Shown here piece after piece: positions 41,499 to 52,736 of a DNA stretch of 64,000 nucleotides (the first letter of the stretch is position 1; the number at the start of each line of letters is the position of its first letter). The stretch is from Favolaschia claudopus (Eukaryota; Basidiomycota; Agaricomycetes; Agaricales; Mycenaceae). The stretch covers positions 1,174,686-1,238,685 of the forward strand of contig JAWWNJ010000078.1 in NCBI GenBank assembly GCA_037176885.1, given 5' to 3'. The notes beneath the pieces are model-generated. The model did not search any database and was not told the DNA's origin. It saw only the letters and a list, made by a program, of their open reading frames with translations. Both the position numbers and the translations under genes were made by a program.

Positions 41499-44400
41499 CT
41501 CCCCCTCAGCGAGTATTGCTGGACGAAGGCCGAGACGTGCAGTCGCGTGGCGGTGAACGTCGCGAGTAAGGCCTTTGGTGAAGATATCAGCGAGATTATC
41601 TCGCGATTCGACGCGGACAGGCGCGATGGACTTGGTTTGACGGCGTCGCGCAACGAATGGTACTTGATTTTGAAGTACTTGTTGCCTTGTGTCACCACAT
41701 TGGAGTTGCTCATGGTGGACAATCCACTGTTGGAGTCGACACGGAAATCCGTTGGGCGAGTGGGGGCAAAAACCGAGTTCACCGGGAAGTTGTCGGAACC
41801 AGACGACCTCGTTGGCGCAAGTGTAGGCGGCGAAATATTCAGCGGCACCTGTAGCGCCTCCAACAGCGGTTTGACGACGCGCCCACCAATGGAAACAGGA
41901 GTTCCCAATGAAAAGAGCGCCGCCCGAGACAGAGAAACCGTTTTCTTCGGGGTTATCGACGAAATTGGAGTCGGTGTAGCGTGGAAGAGGTCGGGTGAGA
42001 ATCCGGACCCGCCCAGGACGAGCTCGTAGTCCGAAGTACCACGGAGGTACTTGAAGATGTGCTGGAGGGCAATCCAATGCGGAAGGCTGGGGTTCTTCAT
42101 AAACTGTGAAGTCTGCTGAAGAGCACGAGCGATGTCAGGGCGTGTTTTAAGGAGATGCATGAGTGAACCGTTCGCTTCCGCGTAAGGAATACTCTGCATG
42201 TCGTCCCAATCCGATGAGCCGACTGCGGGGCAATCTTCACCGTCGAAGGGGTTTGGTTTTCATCGGCGTTGCACGCTTGTTAGCGTGCTCGAAGCGGTAG
42301 CGCTTGAGGATGGTGTGGATGTAACCCTGCTGGGAGAACGAAATGGTACGCAACTTGCGGTCGCGTCTCACTGTCATGCCCAAAAACTCCGAAATCTCCC
42401 CCTTGTCAGAGATCTGGAAGTGCTCGGTAAATTCGACCTGAACGCTGAGACGGCGGGCTTAGAGTTGCCAAAGAGAGCGAGGTCGTCGACATGGGCAGCC
42501 AGGATAACAGTTTTGTCCTTCCGGCGGCGAATAAAAACGCATGGGGTCACATACACAGATGGTGAAGCCGAGAGAGGTGAGAATGCGGACCAATGTGTCG
42601 TACCACAGTAGTCCGGCTTGGCGTAGGACCATAGAGACCCTTGAGGAGTCGCCAGATCCAACCTTCTTTGCCTGGATAGTTGATACCGGGCGGAGGACGG
42701 CCATAGATAAAGTCGTCGTCCTTGACAGGACTGTTTAGGAATGCTGACTTAACGTCGATTACGTGGATCTCCCAATCCAGCATCGCCGCAATCGTCGCTA
42801 TCCCGAGAACAGATTCGATGTGGACGGTAGGGGAGGAAGCATCGATAAAATCAATGCCGGGGCGTTGATGATTTCCGAGCGCAACAACCCGAGCGCGGTA
42901 GTCGCGAATGTGACCCGAGAGGGGGTCCTTCTTGTGAGCATACACCCATTGAGAACCTATGACCTTCTCGTTGCGCGGGTATGGGACGAGTTTAAACGTA
43001 CCCATGGCTATTAACTGGTTATGCTCGTACTCCATTGCCTGTTCCCATTCGTTGACATCTGGTGAGTTGATTGCCTGTTTATAGGTTGTAGGCAAATCAC
43101 CGGCCTGTAGAATGACCGGGAATGCCACTTCTTCCGGCTCGGAGTCCTCAGGTAACGGAGTGAGCGGGGAAGGTGGACTTGGAGGAGGTTGCTCAGCTCC
43201 AGCGGCGGCTTGGGCGGCGGCGGCGGCAGGTTGTGCGGCGGCGGCGGCAGCAGCAGCGGCGGCAGAGCGAGTGAGGAGAGGAGTAGAATGGTGGGAGCTC
43301 GAGGATTTCGGCGTTTTGGACGTGCAGGAGGGAGCTCGGGCTCGGGATGAGCAATGTCGGGGCGAGGAGCAGGACGGTCATCATCGAGGTCAGAGTCGAA
43401 AAGAGAAGGGGTAAATGAATCATGATCGTACGACTCTCCCCCTTTGGCGACGTAGACTTGAATAACTTGTCTCCCATTGTCAAGTCGTCAAACTTTACGT
43501 GTGGTGAATGTATCACCTTCCTCTGATGAGGGACGTAGACCTTGTAAGCATTCCGAACCTCGTCAACACCAACATAAATCCCAGGTAGCCCGGTCGCATC
43601 TATTTTCGAGTTGGGCGTATGGTCATAGACCCATGCCAAGCAACCGAACGGATGGAACTCGGCCCAATTCGACACTGGACCAGGCCAAACATCACACGGA
43701 GTAGCATCACCTAGAGGTTTCGTAGGCAGGCGCCATCGAATCCACTTTGAATACTGGACGGCTAGACCCCAGAAGGAGAGGGGCAGCCCAGCGTCGATGA
43801 GAAAAGTACGAGCGCGGCTAATAAGAGTATGCCATAGACGCTCGCTTCGCGCATTTTGCTGCGGGGTGTGTGCGGCCGTAAGAGTCCAGAGGATACCGTG
43901 CTCCTCCATAAACGAAATGAATTCCATTGTAAGGAACTCACCCCCGTTGTCCGTGTGGAACTCGATGAGGAGATAACCACCGGATTGGCGCTGTACAGCA
44001 GCCAGCCATGCCTTGAAGGCGGCAAATGCTTCGCTCTTCTTGGTCAAGAAGTACACCCACGAACCGCGGGTATGATCATCAAGAAAAGAAATCATGTACG
44101 ACTTCCCCGAACGTGTCTTGATTTTCGACTTGCCCCACAGATCACTATAGACACGGCGAAGAGGTTTATCAGCACGTGAATAAGAGGCAGGGAATGCAGC
44201 GCGGGTTAATTTACCACGCGCGCAAGCGTCGCAGACAGTAGAGGGCGTTAATCTCGGTTGTGGTAAGCTTCAGCACATGGTCATATTTACCGCTGCGAGC
44301 CAGCGAGCGAGTCAGCTGTTCGCTTGGGTGGCCAAAACGACGGTGGAATAGCATAAGCTTTTGCGAGGACGGTGACGGTGACGGCGAAGAGGTAGAAGCC

Positions 44401-45253
44401 GTAAAGGCAGAAACTCCGGGGTCGAGGTCCATGTGGTATAAGCGAGCACCGCGACGGGAGCCAGTGCATACAAGCGACTCTGAGCGCGCTAAATGGTTAA
44501 TGAAATTACCATTGTCCTTCTTCTCGAACACAAGCGTTCGGCAAAACCGGCACCGGGCCAGGAGGGGGAGGGGCAGGGTCCCCGGAAAGGCGTGACGGAC
44601 CTTTCTTCTTAGAGCGGATACGCTTACACATGAAACGCTTCCCAAGCGCAATTAGCGCTTCACCGATTTGCTGGTCAGTACCACGGATAGATACACGGCG
44701 CTCCAAGGGGGAAGCCTTATCAGTATAGGCTCGAAGTTGGCGCCGGAGATGTCGTGCGACTGATGAAGACCCTTACCACCACGGCCATTATGATATGCCC
44801 GACGACCGAGTCAGGCACCACAAGCGTACACGAGTAGCGGGACGGCGAGTGGTATGGCGGTGTGGCCGACAGCGATGATGGCAGGGGTAGGGGCTGGGGT
44901 TGAAGGTTCAGAGCCCCAGCGAGCGCCATCCCAGGAGAAGCGCCAGGCATGCCCTCGGGGAGTAGAGGCTGCAGTGTTCCCAAACTCAAGACGATCAAGA
45001 CGGTCGTGGACGCGCTGTAGTTCGCTTCGAAGGAGAGTGCAGTAGGAATAAAGGTCCTGAGGAACTGCGGGGGTTGCCATAGCAAGGAGGTGTAAGTTCG
45101 ATGGTAGGATGAGGGCAGAGTAGGAAGTAGGGTGGTCGGCTGGGGCTAGGAGAGTGCCAGAGTCAAATAGAAGGTTTGTTATGCTGTAAGGGGAGAAGGG
45201 CCCAGGAGCCAAGTCGATAACAAACCTGGGGATCAGAGATCCCCCAGCCATAG
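41499..45253 (-). pseudogene. Ty1/copia gag-pol, frameshifted and missing its 5' LTR
   Basis: Minus strand, right to left: leader and short gag (MATPAVPQDLYSYCTLLRSE), the GAG-pre-integrase block with HRRFGHPSEQLTRSL, integrase core (FLDDHTRGSWVYFLTKK, HTDNGGEF, HTPQQNARSERLW), reverse transcriptase (EWEQAMEYEHNQLIAMGTFK, GSQWVYAHKKDPLSG, RARVVALGNHQRPGIDF, IHVIDVKSAFLNSPVKDDDF, and AAHVDDLALFG as the YVDD box, with His in the first position), and an RNase H part. Protease and zinc knuckle are not visible between gag and integrase, and frames change repeatedly. The sequence to the right of the leader belongs to the KDZ segment, not to a second LTR. GC-rich codon repeats at 43195-43270 encode an Arg-rich linker. 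Confidence 0.88.
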
Positions 45254-45263
45254 CTGGGGAAAC

Positions 45264-45363
45264 GATACATCACATCGCTCTCAAGAGAAAACAGCCGTGA
45301 TGTATCATATACTCCTCGCCAGAGCGGCGCCGTGATATATTATTGAGAGCTTCTTCCATTTTC
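45264..45363 (+). repeat. Left terminal inverted repeat of the KDZ segment
   Basis: Starts GATACATCAC, then CTCTCAAGAG, then GTGATGTATCATAT, then GCC.GTGATA.AT. Each block occurs in the same order and spacing in the complement of 59825-59919, about 75-80 percent identical overall with long exact blocks. GTGATGTATCAC-like words appear three times per end, a likely array of transposase sites. Confidence 0.8.
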
Positions 45364-45897
45364 GTGCGTTTCGTACGTTTGCACGCGCTCCGCTCGTTGC
45401 TCGCTGTTGTACGGGATCGCGTGGCCTGTGCATCCCGCCCATCCCGCCTCGCCCAAACGGGCCGCTGGATATTCTTGATTCGAGAGCAAATTGGTATAGC
45501 GGCGGTGTTTAGATACATCTAGGAACACATAGTTCCTGTTCAAATGACTGTACGGCACTGTGATATCGAATTTGAGACCGTCGGCTTTTGGCAGGTGAGT
45601 TTGCTTACCTCTGTTAGAAATCAATGGTAGTGAAATGGGATCAGCGCGCGCGGCGGGCTGTTGGCGGGGCGCCCCGCCCCCCACCCTATATAAGAATTTG
45701 AGCACTCCTGCAGCTCTTTCTCGCACGCAGACATCCGTATGTTACTCCTGCTCGGTAGCATATTTTTTTTCTTCAACCCACCGCGATTCCGAATTTCTTC
45801 GCAATAATACTTCCTTGAATATCAGCATAGCTAGAATGTAATTAGAGACCAGATTGCCTTGGTACCTTCTTAGCAGCCACTCTGGAATTGTGAGTTT

Positions 45898-46362
45898 GCT
45901 TAGAGTCACTCCGGCAGCGGATTTGGATTTGGATTTGATGGGATTTGGAGCTGATGGGTGACGATCAGTCACCAATCAGTCACCGTTGCCAACTGATGAC
46001 GGGACTGTTCCCGCCAAACTGCCAGCGCATTGTCCTCGTCGGCATTTTCCCGCCATTCCCGCTCCATTTCCCGCCGTGCCTGCGCTGGCACTTAAGAGGT
46101 CTGCTACAGCAATAAAATTGGGCAGGCAACATATAGTAATCAAAGCACACCGTTCTCAAAAAGTGCGCCGTTCTGGAGGCAAGCAATGGGCTCAATGAAG
46201 GAGCTCGTCGTCGTCGCCGACGAGCAGGCGTGTTGCAAACACAACGGCGGCTAACGTCGGACATTCCGCGGACTACGTTACATACAGACATCAGTTCCAC
46301 CATCAAATCCAAATCCCATCAAATCCAGATCCTGCTCCGCTGCCGAGTAACCCTAAAAGCTT
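45898..46362. repeat. MITE-like inverted repeat inside the KDZ segment
   Basis: GGCAGCGGATTTGGATTTGG and GATTTGATGGGATTTGG at the left are mirrored by CCCATCAAATCC and CCGCTGCCGAG at the right, giving imperfect inverted ends of about 55 bp around 350 bp without a recognised gene. No clear target duplication. Confidence 0.45.
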
Positions 46363-46742
46363 GTACGGCGAGCGGCTTCAAAATACAAGTCCGAATTTCC
46401 ATTTTGGGCAGTTCACTCCAAGTCCACTCAGCAAAACTTCGTCTCATGCGCCAAGTTCCATTAACAGTAAGGAGATAATTAGTTTTAAGGACGCTAAACG
46501 CTAAAGGCCGGGGTAGTGTATCTATGAAGTAGGAAAGATATTCAAAGACAGAAAAACGACGATTAGAAAAACTATGAATACGACAGCAAGTATTACTATT
46601 AGCTGTTGTGATAGAGAAAACGCGCTGATCGAACGGACTAGCAAAGGTATGGGACGTGAACGATAAAAATACATTCTATCTACCTTCGAGCTCTCCTGTA
46701 CAGCGAATAAGTTGGTGTATCGCTTCCTTGAAACGATGAGCT

Positions 46743-49561
46743 TACTTTGACGGCTTCTTCGCCTGCTCATCCTCAGCGGCCTTGCGTTTCGTACCTTGTA
46801 GTTTGTGCAAGAGATCTTCGTCATGTACCTTCTGCGCTGCATTGAGATCGGCAGCGTCCCCCGCTCTGGGGCCCAGCGGAAAGCTCCCCCGTGTACTAGC
46901 ACGCATCCCGGTAAATGCATCTCCCTCCCATCAGGATAGAACATCTGCTTCGTCGCCGCCGCTCTCTTAGCTCTTGGAGGGGGCGGTACGACGAAGACCT
47001 CGCCCTCGCTCGCAGCGTTCGCTCGTGCCACGCGCTTCTTCCTCCCTGACTCAACTTCCGCCACGTTCTCCCGCATCGCCTTCTCGCGCCTCAACGCCTC
47101 GTTCCTGTTCTTCCGCTGCTCCGCCTCTTCACGGTGAATGCGCGCCGATTCAGCGCGTGCGCCGTCCGACATCCCATCCCCGCCCTGCACTGCTGCGTTG
47201 CGGGGCCGTCCGCGAATTCCACCACCTCGACCCCTTCCTCTTCCCCTGCCTCTCCCTCGAACACCTGCATGAGCTGCGTCAACCGCAGGGGCAGGTGCTA
47301 CGGGCGGCTCTTCGTCGTCGATGGGAACCACAGGAGTAACGATGTTCGAAGCGACGGGATTGAAGGGAGGAGTTGGTATGATGGGCGGATGGGGGGAAGC
47401 GGAAGCGGGAGGCTGGCCAGATACAAGAGGAGGAGGGGAAGTGTGGGCGGTAGATAAAATTGAAGGTGGCGAATTCGTTACTTTCGGCGACTTTCGCTCT
47501 CGCATTGGAGATGGAGGCTCGGAGAGCGGCTAGTTTTGCCGCAGCAGCGCCTGTTGACGGCGTAGCTGCAGGAATGACGGAGGATGCGGGTATATGGGAG
47601 AAGGACAAGACACCGGTGGTGTTCGGTGCTGCTGGCTTTGGAAATGGGAAAAAAGGGGGAGGACTGTGGCTTGAAGATTGAGTAACGTGAACTTGTGCTT
47701 CTACCCCCGGAGCAGCCGAAGCCCCACGATACGCAGGTCGCGCCACTGGGCGTTCTCGAATGCGGGCAGCAACGGGTTCCGGCAAATCATTGCCGGCAGC
47801 GTCAAACGAGGGAGGCTGAGGAATGAAGTCAGGCGTTCCGTCGCTCCAGGCATCGCCGAACGAGTGCCTAAAAGAGTAGGACGAGTCGTCATCGTCGTCA
47901 TGCATCGGCATGAGACCGTCGTGCATGGAGATGAGCCCGTCGTCGTGCAAGGCACCAGCATGGACGATAATGTCCTGGAGGGTCTGGTCGAAGTCGGGGG
48001 TATAGGGTAATCGTTGGCAGAGACGGGCTGTGGGGGTGTTGTGGGCGTAAGGCTCGGAGTGAGACCAGCAGGAGAAGGGGCGGAGGTAGTCGGTGTGGCG
48101 GGGGAGACCATGATATTTGTCGCGGGAGCATGTGCGTCGTTCGTAGAAGGAGAGTTGACAGTACTAGTGGCAGCCGGTTCAGACAAGGCAGCCGTCGAGA
48201 CAGTAATAGTCTCGGAAGCAGTCGAAGTCTTCTTTTGCTTGCGGCGAATGCGTTTTGGCGCCGGCGCTGGCGAGTCTTCGGGCTGTTCATTTTCGCTATC
48301 ACCCTCGTCACCATCCCTGGCGATGAGCTCAGGGAGACTTCTTGCATCGCGGACGTCGTGGGCTGAGAGAAATGGTCGTAAGTGCCCTGTGGGAACAAAC
48401 TCTGAGCCAAACTCACGGAAGGCGCGCTTCAGGAACTTGGCGAAATGGGCTTTGAGACTCTGCAATTCCGGGTATGAGGCAAGAAAGTCGGGCCCGCCGT
48501 CACCGATGGTACCATAGCAGATTCTGACGAAGTGAGTGTGAGTTTGTGTATCAATCGCCCTAACGTCAAACAACTTACGTCTTCATTGACAACGCGCCGG
48601 CACGACCAGGATCCGGACCACCGCTCACCACGAGCGTATACCACCCCGCTTCCTCTTCGATAGCTTTCACGACAGTCCCGACGACATCTGGAATCTGTTG
48701 AATTGCGCTATACATTTGTTAGCTCTTGACTTCCAAGCAACTCGATTCGACTTACAAATTAAGTTGTTCCGGCGTGCGCTCTTCGCTCACTGCGTCGTCC
48801 CATCCCTGCATGCGAATGGCGTTCCTCTCCTCCTTCTCACTCTCAACGTGCGCTTTCACCTCTGGAGTCTCGGTAGACAGCATGGCAATCGACGTCGTAC
48901 GCATCAAACTGAATCGCTGACTCGCATGTGCACGAATACGCGCAATCGGTCTCTGCCTCGATCCTAGCTTCCTCAACGGCGAGCTCATCCTCAGTAAGAA
49001 CTCTGGAAGATTGAGTGCTACCGCCATCAGCGGCCGCCGCCGCCGCTCGCTCGGCTTCTGCTTCCTCGTTCATCTGACCGTACCCTTTGTCCATCACCGC
49101 CGCCCGGATTTTCTTGCAGTAAAGTTTCTGGTAGATTTCGATCGAACGGTAAGGGCGGGGCTTCTTCTTTTACCCAGGATTTTGAACAGTCCCTTGCCAG
49201 CCTTTTTCTTGCCTGCCTTGGTCGCGCGTCGGAGCTGTGATATCGCATCCAGGTCTTCAATTGCTGATCCATGGGTAAGTGACGAGTTCGTGAGTCGTAA
49301 ATGAAGCACTTACGCCTTTCCTTTTGGCAGTGAGCGTGCCGATGTCCTTCTTTTGAGCTTCAGTTTGAGGCGGCGCGCCAGGGCCCGTTGGATTCCGAGT
49401 TTGCCCTCCACCGGAAAGCGGGAAAGGAAGCCGGAATTCAGCGTAGTCCAGAAGCGATTGAACGGAACGACGTGAGCATTTTTTCTTGCTTCGACATACG
49501 CCGGTAACATGCTGTTAAGGTATTCCAGCTCGAGAGGCGTAGTCCACGGTGGAGCGCCCAT
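46743..49561 (-). pseudogene. Agaricomycete lineage-specific Ser/Pro-rich protein, unknown function
   Basis: ATG 49561 begins MGAPPWTTPLELEYLNSMLP with AYVEARKNAHVVPFNRFW. Later exons read QLKTWMRYHSS, LYCKKIRAAVMDKGYGQMNE, TPEVKAHVESEKEERNAIRM, QQIPDVVGTVVKAIEEEAGW, YTLVVSGGPDPGRAGALSMK, then ICYGTIGDGGPDFLASYPEL, FAKFLKRAFREFGSEFVPTG and a long Ser/Thr/Pro-rich region with a basic RGRGRGRGRG tract. The C-terminus appears to be LLHKLQGTKRKAAEDEQAKK and a stop at 46745-46743. This is a multicopy agaricomycete family often seen near transposons; no biochemical role is known to me. At least two frame breaks (about 49400 and 46860) lie in or next to homopolymer-rich stretches. Confidence 0.6.
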
Positions 49562-50120
49562 GATAAAATGAACAGGTAGGGAGGTGAAGTATTGTTTCGC
49601 TGTCGACGAGAGTAGAGGGAAAGTGTTAACTAGCAAGAAAGTGAAGGCTGCGTGTCGTCTCCTTCTCCAAAAATTGTGTTGGTTTGTCTTCTCCTTCCTT
49701 GTTTCGTTGTTCATTTGCTATTGCCTCTTACTCATCAATCTCAGTCTTTCGGCGCCGATGAAACGAGTCACGTACAGCAACCAAAATTTTGAAATTTGTT
49801 CCTTTGCCGAGAATTCGCGCTCGCTAGTCCTCTTCCGTCGGCCAGCACAACCGAACCATTCAAATCCCGACTTTCGCGGCTTCCTTGGCACGCTCCGGAT
49901 CTTCGCTCTTTGCGCATTGGCTATCCTTTTCGTTTTTCGTAAGATTTTTTCCCTTGATTTCTCGTACGATGTAAATAAATTTCTCCTTCTGTCAATTCCA
50001 GATCTCAATCTCAGTGGGGTGGTGTCAAAAAATCACTCATTCGTTCCCCAAATTTATCCACGCTAATGGTCAGCGTGTCACACTCTTTCTCCTCAACTTC
50101 CACTACTACCAGTCTTTTCC

Positions 50121-50812
50121 ATGCGTGTGTCTCAACCAGCGGCGACCCCGACCTCCAGCACTCCTCCCGATGCTATCCAGGAGCTCCACAGTGTCCTCAC
50201 GACTCTGAACGGACCTTGTTGTCAACACCACGAAAGTTCAGCGCTATGTATCCGCCGCTTTGGATGAAGTTTTAGTCAACAGCTCCAAAGTACAAAGAAA
50301 TGCGGTAGAGATTCAGCGTACGTACCTTTCCGTTCATCAAGTCCACCCACTTCTTCTAATTTGGCTCTCCCAGAACGTGTCTTGGCTGTCCACGATCGCC
50401 TCGAGAAAGAGCAAGCAATTGCTCAAGATCGTTCCTCTTCTCGTGAGTCAGATACAGATCCTTTCCACAAGTTTTATCCTACTACTTCTCATCCAGCTCT
50501 CTGGCGAAACGAGACGGCAGCTACACCCTCTGAAGTTGCGAAGATCCACAAGAAGGTCGCTGATGGATCTCGAACTTGGTGGGTTGTATATGTCGGGCGC
50601 GAGCCCGGCCTCTACACTACCTCGTGCGTGACAATTCAATTTGTTGACAACATATCTTCTCATTCTACTCTTCTCAGGGAGAAAGCGATGCTCAAATCAA
50701 AGGATGCCCAAACCAACAATACCGTCGCAAGGCCAGCAAGAAGGAGGCACTGAATTTCTACAAGGAGAAGTATGAGGCGGGTGAGGTTGAGAAATGGGTA
50801 GAAGTTTATTAG
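50121..50812 (+). CDS. Small gene with RNase H1 N-terminal (hybrid-binding-like) domain
   Basis: ATG 50121 starts MRVSQPAATPTSSTPPDAIQ. A helical part follows (VQRYVSAALDEVLVNSSKVQ), an intron at about 50320-50372, ERVLAVHDRLEKEQAIAQDR, then TWWVVYVGREPGLYTTS. After an intron (donor GTGACA, about 50629-50678) come SDAQIKGCPNQQYRRKASKK and EALNFYKEKYEAGEVEKWVE, then a stop. The YVGREPGLYT...G-CP--QYRR-ASK-EAL pattern is that of the N-terminal domain of RNase H1 and caulimovirus viroplasmin, which binds RNA:DNA hybrids in RNase H1. No catalytic RNase H domain follows. One frame change is needed near 50215. Confidence 0.6.
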
Positions 50813-51084
50813 CGGGTCAGTCGACGTTACAAGCCCTGTTGTTTTTGTCCGCAAAATCCCGAGCATGTCTGTTTTTTGTTTTGTTTGACCGTTTGATAAT
50901 AGTCTTGTGTCTTGTTCTCGGTTAGCGAGGTTCGTTCATGTAGATCCGGAACATCATGAACAATGAAGTGTTTCAACATACTTGATTAGCGTCTATTAAG
51001 TATACGGAAAATATTGAGACCGAAGACCGGTGCGAGCAAATTACTTATGTAAACGATGCACAAATGATTTAGAAATCCTCCTCG

Positions 51085-51754
51085 CTAGATAAATTTACGG
51101 TGGGTTCCGGCCGCCAGTAACCCAGAGTGCGAAAGGACAAACCTATTGTATTGCGGCGCTATACACTCCCAAGCTGCTTGATTTATTTTCGACTCCGAAT
51201 GTTTTGAAGGCTGGATTGCGGCATCAACGTGGGGGTGGGGGTATAGTGGATGACTTGAAGGTTCATCGCTGTAACTCCGTATCATGTCGTTGAGTTTGAA
51301 AATCGGGAATGTAACGTACCTGGTCGTAAGGAGGGTGCCGTGCAGTTTCGGCGCGTCCCATTGTCGGTGAGCCTTCTTCGAGCTGCGCTGATAAAGTAGC
51401 ACAGGCTTAGGTTGGACACACACTGGTGAGGGATGACATGACACGCACCGTCTAGCTGCCATTTGTTGTCGTTTCCTCTCCTTCACCTCTGGGTGTTGTT
51501 GGTAATATTCAGCCGTTGAAGTTCTCCATCGTATACGTTGAGCATGTATCGCAAAAGGCCGCCGCCTCCTGTTTTTCTCTGAGAGAGGCACGTCGGCGCT
51601 CGCGAGCTTTCAGAAGTTGTTCTCGGCTGGAGTGATATGAGTTCCGCCTTGAGTTAGAATGCAAGTAAATTGCGGACCTTGTGTTGAAATAGTCATTTCC
51701 AGGTGTGTCGTCGCCACAATCGAAACTAGGAGAACTTTGCTGGAGGGTTTGCAT
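51085..51754 (-). CDS. Small Arg/Glu/Gln-rich protein, three exons, unknown function
   Basis: From about 51754: SSREQLLKARERRRASLREK, then (after a one-base frame change near 51550) AIHAQRIRWRTSTAEYYQQH and PEVKERKRQQMAARR. A 65-nt intron leads to SSKKAHRQWDAPKLHGTLLT, and a second intron to SDEPSSHPLYPHPHVDAAIQ and a stop at 51085. Both introns are GT-AG and phase-consistent. Similar charged proteins with repeated Arg/Tyr helices recur in agaricomycete genomes. Function unknown. Confidence 0.45.
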
Positions 51755-52736
51755 AGTGAAGGAAGAAAGGAGGAAGAGGATTTACGTGTTGTATTGATTG
51801 TGGATCTGAAGTCGATTCAAACTTTAAATTTGGATTTGAACAAGCACCACCACACATTGCGAGGTAGCATATTGAATTTAGTTTTTGCGGATGAAAAGCA
51901 GGCGACAACGTCCAAGAACCAAAGAGAGAAACATAGCAAAATTCGTTCAAGGAGGTGAAATACGAAGTCAATCTTCGGATACAAAACTTTGCAATTGAAC
52001 TGTGGTTGACTTTCAGTCTTTCAATGTTTAATAGACTCTGCGGCAGCAAAGCTTCATATTTTAGATCCAAATAGCACCCAGTAGTATGGAAAGTCACCTG
52101 GGAAGGGCCAAAACAGATTCATCTGGTTGGTATTGTCGAAACAAGGCTCTAAACAGTGAACAGTTGATTTTTTTCAGAGGGATACGAGAATATTGAAACG
52201 ATGAGCAAAATACAAACGATTAATAGATGGAACCCTATTGAGCGCTATATCTTTCTGTTAATGTACGCCTGAGGGTCGGTATAAAGGAAATGGTCAGTTA
52301 CTCATAACTCCGAGAGGCTAATCACGCAGTCACATATCACAGTCACCTCTCGTGACTCGGGAAGTGGCTCGTTTGACCGTCCTCTACTGCACAAGCACAT
52401 CTTCGTTCAAGCACGCCAATGACCACCCTTGCATGTCTGCTGTGACTTCGACTGAATCTACTCGCTCTGTCTACCTCAAGTCGGCTCAAGAAACCGAGTA
52501 AGTACGTGTCCTTTCCGTTCTTTACTGCGACATCGTGCTTGAGTGGCAAAGCCAAGGGGCGGTTTGGGACGTGTTTCTCCCACCGTGTGCGATACGCTGG
52601 CGTGTACCACCGGTCCTACGGAGGTACATGGTGGTAGCAGCCGTTTCCGACGCTTCTTGGCTCGAGTCACTCGACTCTGTCTCGTTCTTCTCTTCAAAGC
52701 CAGCGACCTACTTGTCTGACGCGTTTACATGTAGGA
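51755..52736. other. Intergenic, no gene seen
   Basis: Spacer between the small minus-strand gene and the TET/JBP gene. A possible 5' UTR intron of the latter ends in TTTACATGTAG at about 52734. Nothing else recognised. Confidence 0.4.

Noticed and set aside
43190..43275. GCGGCGGCGGCAG simple repeat as a regulatory or satellite feature
   Set aside because: It lies in the copia polyprotein linker and is explained as Arg/Cys codon repetition on the minus strand.
45264..45363. The GTGATGTATCAC-rich block as the end of the copia 5' LTR
   Set aside because: It shares nothing with this element's 3' LTR at 41170-41498, and its only match in the window is the inverted copy at 59825-59919, which favours a terminal inverted repeat of the enclosed segment.
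49718..50008. Basic minus-strand open frame upstream of the lineage-specific gene
   Set aside because: Overlaps the region between two divergent genes, with no support beyond being open.
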